Source: Desulfarculaceae bacterium JdFR-95 (GTDB lineage: Bacteria > Desulfobacterota > Desulfarculia > Desulfarculales > Desulfarculaceae). From it: a stretch of 6,561 bases of DNA. The stretch is taken from positions 20-6,580 of the forward strand of contig MTPE01000270.1 of assembly GCA_002011835.1 (NCBI GenBank), read 5' to 3'. Both the position numbers and the translations under genes were made by a program. The notes below the pieces were generated by a model. It ran no database searches and was not told the DNA's origin. It saw only the letters and a program-made list of their open reading frames with translations. This document shows, one piece after another, positions 1 through 4,080 of the stretch (the first letter of the stretch is position 1; each line of letters starts with the position of its first letter).

Positions 1-2
1 GG

Positions 3-311
3 GTGCGCTGGACCATGTTCCTGCGCGAGAAGCTGCGCGAGCTGGCCGCGCCCATCCAGTTCAGCCGGCGCTCGTTGGAGCGGGCCTGCCAGGTGGGGGC
101 GGTGATGGGCTTCCTGCGGGGGGACACCAGCGGGGTACGCCTGCCCAAGAAGGTGACCGAGAAGGGCTACTTCCCGGACGCCTGCCGTCTGGCGGAGATC
201 CTGGGCCGCGATCTCAAGGCCCTGTTGCGTCCGCCGCCGCGCAAGGGCCGCCCGCGGCGGCGCCGCCGTCGTCGGCGCCGCCGCAAGCCGGCTCGGCCCC
301 AGGACTCGTGA
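3..311 (+). CDS. Small basic protein with Xre-like HTH and poly-Arg tail (5' end uncertain)
   Basis: I do not recognise a named family. The visible frame gives 102 residues from a GTG at position 3; an ATG at 15 is the next start, and the true start may lie upstream of the window because the frame is open to the edge. Residues about 21-75 have the rhythm of a Cro/CI (Xre) helix-turn-helix: SRRSLERACQVGAVMGFLRG resembles helices 2 and 3, and the later ACRLAEILGRDLKALL resembles the closing helix with its usual LAxxLGxDLxxLL pattern. The tail is extremely basic, with ten consecutive arginines (85-94) flanked by lysines. A DNA- or RNA-binding role is therefore inferred, not shown. It is followed by 139 nt before the acyl-CoA synthetase and shows no overlap with it. 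The frame has coding-like G/C third positions and a clean TGA stop. Confidence 0.6.
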   Translation: MRWTMFLREKLRELAAPIQFSRRSLERACQVGAVMGFLRGDTSGVRLPKKVTEKGYFPDACRLAEILGRDLKALLRPPPRKGRPRRRRRRRRRRKPARPQDS

Positions 312-356
312 GGGGGGCTTTTCCCGCGCGGCGGTGGCAGGTAAGATTTGAATGGG

Positions 357-380
357 ACACCGGGGGGAGGACCCCGGTGT
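357..380 (+). promoter_or_regulatory. Perfect 9-bp hairpin with GGAGGA loop in the acyl-CoA synthetase leader
   Basis: ACACCGGGG (357-365) pairs perfectly with CCCCGGTGT (372-380) around the six-base loop GGAGGA. No T-run follows, so it is not a classical intrinsic terminator. It sits 70 nt before the ATG at 451. A loop displaying GGA on a stable stem is the form recognised by CsrA/RsmA proteins, and the loop also resembles a Shine-Dalgarno sequence. The structure is seen; any function is inferred. Confidence 0.45.
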
Positions 381-434
381 TATCAGGCTGCGGACCAGCG
401 CATTTCCACTGGTTGCCCGCGTGGGGGGCGCGGC

Positions 435-449
435 GAGGGGTGACAGGAG
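435..449 (+). promoter_or_regulatory. Ribosome-binding region fixing the start at 451
   Basis: Two purine boxes precede the ATG at 451: GAGGGG at 435-440, ten bases away, and AGGAG at 445-449, only one base away. The frame is open back to an ATG at 352, but that codon overlaps the upstream edge of the hairpin at 357-380 and would add 33 residues unlike the usual N-terminus of this family. Confidence 0.55.
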
Positions 450-450
450 C

Positions 451-2292
451 ATGCACTACGAACCAGGACCTCCCTTACCCGACCCGGACTTGACCATTCC
501 CAAGTTTTTCCTGGCCCGCTGCGCGGAGCGGGGAGACCGCACCGCCATGCGGGTGAAGGAGCTGGGGCTGTACCATGACATCTCCTGGCGCCAGTACGCG
601 GACAACGTGCGCAAGACCGCCATGGGCCTGGTGGCCCTGGGCCTGCAGCCGGGGGAGATGGTGGCCTGCATCGGCGAGAACCGGCCCGAGTGGCTCTACA
701 CCGACCTGGGGGCCATGGCCGCCGGGGGGGTGAGCGTGGGCATCTACACCACCAACGCCCCGGAGGAGGTGGGCTACATCCTCAAACACTCCGAGGCCCG
801 CATCTACGTGGTGGAGGACGAGGAGCAGCTGGACAAGGCGCTGAAGGTGCGCCACGAGTGCCCCCGCCTGGAGAAGATCGTGGTCATGGACCCCGAGGGC
901 CTGCGCAACTTCCACGACCCCATGGTCATGTACTTCTCCGACCTGCTGGCCCTGGGCGAGGAGTACGACCGGGAGCACCCCGAGGAGTTCCAGCGCCGCC
1001 TGGACTGCCGCAAAGGGGACGACGTGGCCCTGCTCATCTACACCTCCGGCACCACCGGCCCGCCCAAGGGGGCCATGATCAGCCACCGCAACGTACTGTG
1101 GACCACCGCCTCGGTGATCGTGCCCTTCGACCTCTCCGAAGAGGACGAGGTCATCTCCTTCCTGCCCCTGGCCCACATCGCCGAGCGCATGCTGTCCATC
1201 TACATCCCCATGCGGGTGGGCTATCGGGTCAACTTCGTGGAGAGCACCGACACCATCACCGACAACATGGTGGAGATCTCGCCCACCTTCATGCTGTCGG
1301 TGCCCCGCATCTGGGAGAAGTACAACGCCGCCATTCTGATCAAGATGAAGGACGCCACCCTGGCCAAGCGCCTGGCCTTCGGCGCGGCCATGGCCATCGG
1401 CCGGCGCTATGCCGCCGCCCGCCTGGACGGACAGCGCAAGGTACCCCTGTGGCTGAAGGCCCTGTTCCACTTGGCCCACTTCACGGTGATGCGGCCTCTG
1501 AAGAAGCGCCTGGGATTCGAGCGGCTCAAGATGCCGGTCAGCGCCGCCGCCCCCATCTCCCCGGACGTGCTGCGCTTCTACCACGCCCTGGGACTTCCCT
1601 TGCGCCAGCTCTACGGCCAGACCGAAGGCACCGGCCCCACCACCTGCCACCGGGGTGACATCATCGACCCCGAGAACACCGGTCCCCCCATCCCCGGAGT
1701 GCAGGTGCGCATCGCCGAGGACGGCGAGATCCTGGTCAAGGGCCCCAACGTGTTTCTGGGCTACTACAAGAACCCCGAGGCCACGGCCGAGACCATCGTG
1801 GACGGCTGGCTGCACTCCGGCGACGTGGGCGAGCTGGACGAACGCGGCTTCCTCAAGATCACCGACCGCAAGAAGGACCTGATCATCACCAGCGGGGGCA
1901 AGAACATCGCTCCCCAATACATCGAGAACAAGCTCAAGTTCAGCCCCTACATCAACGACGCTGTGGTGATCGGCGACGGCCGCAAGTACATCACCGCCCT
2001 CATCTTCATCGACGAGGACAACGTGGTGAAGTTCGCCCAGGAGAACAAGGTGCAGTTCGACACCTTCGCCTCCCTCACCCGGGCCCCGGAGGTGATCAAG
2101 CTCATCGCCCGCGAGGTGGACAAGGTGAACCAGACCCTGGCGCGGGTGGAGCAGATAAAGCGCTTCCGCCTCCTGCCCAAGAAGCTGATCGCCGAGGACG
2201 GCGAGGTGACCCCCACCATGAAGCTCAAGCGCAAGTACATCAACGAGGCCTATGCCGACCTGATCGAGGAGATGTATCGGGGAGGCAAGTGA
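451..2292 (+). CDS. AMP-forming long-chain acyl-CoA synthetase (AMP-binding family, COG1022 type)
   Basis: This enzyme activates a fatty acid with ATP to an acyl-adenylate and then transfers it to CoA, in the cytoplasm or at the inner membrane face. The 613-residue product has the full set of adenylate-forming motifs. They are the P-loop YTSGTTGPPKG (197-207), FLPLAHIAER (237-246), the gate motif PRIWEK (285-290), the adenine motif YGQTE (388-392), HSGD with ribose-binding Asp458, the hinge DRKKD (472-476) followed by SGGKNIAP, and a C-terminal PTMKLKR with probable catalytic Lys591. Length near 600 residues and these motif forms fit the long-chain synthetase branch rather than acetyl-CoA synthetase. 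I see no truncation or lost residue. Chain length of the substrate cannot be read from the sequence. The next gene is 209 nt away behind structured DNA, so co-transcription is doubtful. Roles in fatty acid degradation or in recycling acids into phospholipid are both possible. Confidence 0.96.
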   Translation: MHYEPGPPLPDPDLTIPKFFLARCAERGDRTAMRVKELGLYHDISWRQYADNVRKTAMGLVALGLQPGEMVACIGENRPEWLYTDLGAMAAGGVSVGIYTTNAPEEVGYILKHSEARIYVVEDEEQLDKALKVRHECPRLEKIVVMDPEGLRNFHDPMVMYFSDLLALGEEYDREHPEEFQRRLDCRKGDDVALLIYTSGTTGPPKGAMISHRNVLWTTASVIVPFDLSEEDEVISFLPLAHIAERMLSIYIPMRVGYRVNFVESTDTITDNMVEISPTFMLSVPRIWEKYNAAILIKMKDATLAKRLAFGAAMAIGRRYAAARLDGQRKVPLWLKALFHLAHFTVMRPLKKRLGFERLKMPVSAAAPISPDVLRFYHALGLPLRQLYGQTEGTGPTTCHRGDIIDPENTGPPIPGVQVRIAEDGEILVKGPNVFLGYYKNPEATAETIVDGWLHSGDVGELDERGFLKITDRKKDLIITSGGKNIAPQYIENKLKFSPYINDAVVIGDGRKYITALIFIDEDNVVKFAQENKVQFDTFASLTRAPEVIKLIAREVDKVNQTLARVEQIKRFRLLPKKLIAEDGEVTPTMKLKRKYINEAYADLIEEMYRGGK

Positions 2293-2339
2293 GCGCGTCC
2301 GGTGTGAGAAGCGCGCAGCCCAGACGCGGCGGTTCCACA

Positions 2340-2408
2340 GGGAAGTAGGCCTTGCCGGGCCCCAGGCGTGTCTTCGGGGCCGGCCGTGGCGGTAAAGGCC
2401 AGTTTCCC
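2340..2408 (+). other. Long structured element (candidate RNA fold) in the spacer before the regulator
   Basis: A 69-nt stretch folds by hand into one long imperfect stem of about 22 pairs. GGGAA (2340-2344) pairs with TTCCC (2404-2408). Two G-U wobbles and one A-A mismatch follow. GGCCTT (2348-2353) then pairs with AAGGCC (2395-2400), and GCC (2354-2356) with GGC (2388-2390) past a GGTA bulge. The top is GGCCCC (2358-2363) with GGGGCC (2376-2381) around a 12-nt loop. There is no T-run, so it is not a standard terminator. I recognise no riboswitch or RNA family. It could be an untranslated structured RNA, a 3'-end stabiliser for the synthetase message, or a dispersed palindromic repeat. Confidence 0.4.
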
Positions 2409-2409
2409 C

Positions 2410-2438
2410 TTGCAGACAGGTCGGGCTTCTCTTATCAA
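2410..2438 (+). promoter_or_regulatory. Weak sigma-70-like promoter candidate for the regulator gene
   Basis: TTGCAG (2410-2415) and TATCAA (2433-2438) are 17 bases apart, matching the -35 and -10 hexamers at 3 and 4 of 6 positions. Initiation would fall near 2445, giving a leader of about 57 nt that begins with the hairpins at 2447-2482. The match is weak and the local sequence is AT-richer than its surroundings, which favours chance hits. Confidence 0.25.
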
Positions 2439-2446
2439 TAGAGGCG

Positions 2447-2482
2447 GGCGTCGAAAATCTGACGCCACGGTTTGGCGTGGCG
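2447..2482 (+). promoter_or_regulatory. Two mutually exclusive hairpins upstream of the regulator start
   Basis: GGCGTC (2447-2452) pairs perfectly with GACGCC (2461-2466) over an 8-nt loop. CGCCACG (2463-2469) pairs perfectly with CGTGGCG (2476-2482) over a 6-nt loop. The two stems share 2463-2466, so only one can form fully. They end 19 nt before the ATG at 2502. No T-run follows either stem. A role in attenuation or translation control is inference only. Confidence 0.35.
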
Positions 2483-2501
2483 CATAGGGAATCGAGAGGG
2501 C

Positions 2502-3923
2502 ATGGAAGCAGAACTGGGCAAGGTCCAGGTGCTGTTGGTGGAGGAGGAACCGGCCAAGATAAAGAGCTGGACCCGGGCCCTGGAGAGCCGCGACTGCCAG
2601 GTGGCGGTGTGCAACGACTACGGTCAGGCCTTGGATCAGGCCGAACAGGTGTATTTCGACCTGGTGTTCCTGAACGAAGGGGGAGACCACGACGCCCGGG
2701 ACGCCTTCCTGATCCAGCTTCTGGACCTGTTCCCCGACACTTTGGTGATCATACTGGCCGAGGAGCCCACCGTGGGAGGGGCGGTGCGGGCGGTACGCCT
2801 GGGGGCCTACGACTATGTACCCGCGCCCAAGGACGGCAGCGAGATGCTGGCCGCCCTGGACCGGGCCTTGGCCTACTTCCACGCCCGCCGCCAAGAGGAG
2901 GCCCGCCGTCGGGAGCTGACCCAGAAGTACGACGTGCACAACATCATCGGGGTCAGCCGGCCCATGCAGGAGGTGTTCCGCCTCATCCACAAGGTGGCCG
3001 CCACCGACGCCACCGCCCTGATCCTGGGCGAGAGCGGCACGGGCAAGGAGCTGGTGGCCCGGGCCATCCACTACCACTCCGACCGCCGCGACCGCCCCCT
3101 GGTGCCGGTCAACTGCGGCGCCATCCCCTCGGAGCTGCTGGAGAGCGAGCTGTTCGGCCACGAGAAGGGCGCCTTCACCGGGGCCATCAAGACCCGGGTG
3201 GGCCGCTTCGAGCTGGCCAACGGCGGCACCGTGTTCCTGGACGAGATCGGCGACATGTCGCCCATGCTGCAGGTCAAGCTCCTGCGCGTGCTGCAGGAAC
3301 ACTGCTTCGAGCGCGTGGGCGGCACCAAGACCATCCACACCGACATCCGTATCATCGCCGCCACCAACCAGGACCTGGAGAAGAAGGTGGCCGAGGGCAC
3401 CTTCCGCGAGGACCTCTACTACCGCCTCAACGTGGTGCCGGTGCACGTGCCCCCCTTGCGCGAGCGCCGCAGCGACATCCCCCTGCTCTGTGAGCACTTC
3501 CTCAAGCGTCTGGCCAGACAAAAGGGCATGGGCCCCAAGAAGCTCCACCCCAAGGTCATGGACCGCCTGCGCCGCTACCACTGGCCCGGCAACGTGCGCG
3601 AACTGGAGAACCTGCTGGAACGCCTGGTCATCCTGGCCGACGGCGACACCATCCTGCCCGAAGACCTGCCCCCCCACCTGAGCGGCCCCCAGCCGGATGA
3701 TCCTCCTGATGAGCTCTCCCCCACCGCCGCCCCCCAGCCGGAGTTGCCTCCAGAGGGCATCGACTTCAACCAGGCCGTGGACGCCTTCGAGCGTGCTCTC
3801 ATCCTCCAGGCCCTGGAGCGCACCGGCTGGGTCAAGAACCAGGCCGCCCGCCTGCTCAAACTCAACCGCACCACCTTGGTGGAGAAGATCAAGAAAAAGG
3901 GCCTCACCCCTCCCGAGGCCTGA
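2502..3923 (+). CDS. Sigma-54-dependent transcriptional activator with degenerate receiver domain (FleQ/NtrC class)
   Basis: The 473-residue product is a bacterial enhancer-binding protein, which uses ATP hydrolysis to open promoters held by sigma-54 RNA polymerase. An N-terminal receiver-like domain (about 7-125) is followed by an Arg/Glu-rich linker and an AAA+ domain (about 147-378). The AAA+ domain has Walker A GESGTGKE (176-183), the sigma-54 contact loop GAFTGA (223-228), Walker B TVFLDE (243-248) and WPGNVREL (361-368). A Pro-rich linker leads to a Fis-type helix-turn-helix (about 425-468, ending NRTTLVEKIKKKGL). The receiver lacks the phosphorylation residues: the acidic pair is Glu15-Glu16, the phospho-acceptor position is Asn58, the Thr/Ser is Ala86 and the Lys is Ala108. 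It is thus probably not switched by phosphorylation. The C-terminal helix resembles FleQ/FlrA flagellar regulators, but I cannot assign that role. ATG 2502 is preferred to TTG 2472 because the latter lies inside a hairpin loop; an AGAGGG box precedes 2502. Confidence 0.95.
   Translation: MEAELGKVQVLLVEEEPAKIKSWTRALESRDCQVAVCNDYGQALDQAEQVYFDLVFLNEGGDHDARDAFLIQLLDLFPDTLVIILAEEPTVGGAVRAVRLGAYDYVPAPKDGSEMLAALDRALAYFHARRQEEARRRELTQKYDVHNIIGVSRPMQEVFRLIHKVAATDATALILGESGTGKELVARAIHYHSDRRDRPLVPVNCGAIPSELLESELFGHEKGAFTGAIKTRVGRFELANGGTVFLDEIGDMSPMLQVKLLRVLQEHCFERVGGTKTIHTDIRIIAATNQDLEKKVAEGTFREDLYYRLNVVPVHVPPLRERRSDIPLLCEHFLKRLARQKGMGPKKLHPKVMDRLRRYHWPGNVRELENLLERLVILADGDTILPEDLPPHLSGPQPDDPPDELSPTAAPQPELPPEGIDFNQAVDAFERALILQALERTGWVKNQAARLLKLNRTTLVEKIKKKGLTPPEA
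3900..3920 (+). repeat. Inverted repeat at the 3' end of the regulator gene
   Basis: GGCCTC (3900-3905) and GAGGCC (3915-3920) form a 6-bp stem with a 9-nt loop immediately before the TGA stop. No T-run follows, so termination is not supported; it may only reflect GC-rich coding sequence. Confidence 0.2.
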
Positions 3924-3987
3924 GGAGCGCCAAGAAACCGTCACTTCCCCCAGTCTGGATTGCAGATGGGGTCCAGCGAACTTTTTC

Positions 3988-4000
3988 ATTGATAATCAAT
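3988..4000. promoter_or_regulatory. 13-bp AT-rich palindrome, candidate operator or activator site
   Basis: ATTGAT-A-ATCAAT has perfect 6-bp arms around one central base, in an otherwise GC-rich region. It lies 36 to 48 nt before the -24 GG of the predicted sigma-54 promoter, that is about -73 to -61 from the predicted start. That is a possible, if close, position for an enhancer-binding site. Its core TGATAATCA is also found in the classical Fur box, so an iron-regulator site is a second reading. A further TTATCA lies at 4016-4021. Confidence 0.4.
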
Positions 4001-4033
4001 CCCTTATGACACATATTATCACCAGGGGCGCCT

Positions 4034-4050
4034 TTGGCATCCTTCTTGCC
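4034..4050 (+). promoter_or_regulatory. Sigma-54 (-24/-12) promoter
   Basis: TTGGCATCCTTCTTGCC fits the consensus YTGGCAC-N5-TTGC closely: the GG at 4036-4037 and the GC at 4048-4049 are separated by exactly ten bases, and TTGGCA and TTGC are intact. Deviations are T for C after TGGCA and C after TTGC. Transcription would begin near 4061, leaving a leader of about 20 nt that contains the ribosome-binding site at 4071-4079. The gene directly upstream encodes a sigma-54 activator, which makes the match more credible. Confidence 0.65.
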
Positions 4051-4070
4051 GTCCTGGCAGGAGGACCCGA

Positions 4071-4079
4071 AGGAAGGAG
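4071..4079 (+). promoter_or_regulatory. Ribosome-binding site fixing the start at 4081
   Basis: AGGAAGGAG ends one base before the ATG at 4081; its first AGGA is six bases away. The frame is also open from an ATG at 4006, but that codon has no purine box and lies upstream of the predicted sigma-54 start site, so 4081 is chosen. Confidence 0.7.
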
Positions 4080-4080
4080 T

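Noticed and set aside
319..347. TTTTCC and TAAGAT with 17-nt spacing as a sigma-70 promoter for the acyl-CoA synthetase
   Set aside because: The -35 match is only 3 of 6. It would put the start just before the GGAGGA hairpin, which is attractive but not enough to annotate.
335..351. TGGCAG followed by TTTGAA before the acyl-CoA synthetase, resembling a sigma-54 promoter
   Set aside because: The spacing is two bases too long and the -12 GC is absent.
2341..2355. GG and TTGC upstream of the regulator, resembling a sigma-54 promoter
   Set aside because: The spacing is 11 rather than 10 bases and TGGCA is absent; the bases are better explained by the long stem.
3989..4019. Sigma-70-like pair TTGATA and TATTAT before the AMIN-TPR gene
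   Set aside because: The spacing is 19 nt and the first hexamer is part of the palindrome. The sigma-54 match is stronger and better placed, although a second promoter cannot be excluded.
4040..4074. Nested stem (TCCTTC with GAAGGA, GTCCT with AGGAC) that would hide the ribosome-binding site at 4071
   Set aside because: Its 5' strands lie upstream of the predicted sigma-54 start near 4061 and would not be in the transcript. It regains interest only if transcription starts further upstream.
4006..4080. In-frame ATG at 4006 that would extend the AMIN-TPR protein by 25 residues
   Set aside because: It has no ribosome-binding site, lies upstream of the predicted sigma-54 start near 4061, and would place extra sequence before a complete signal peptide.
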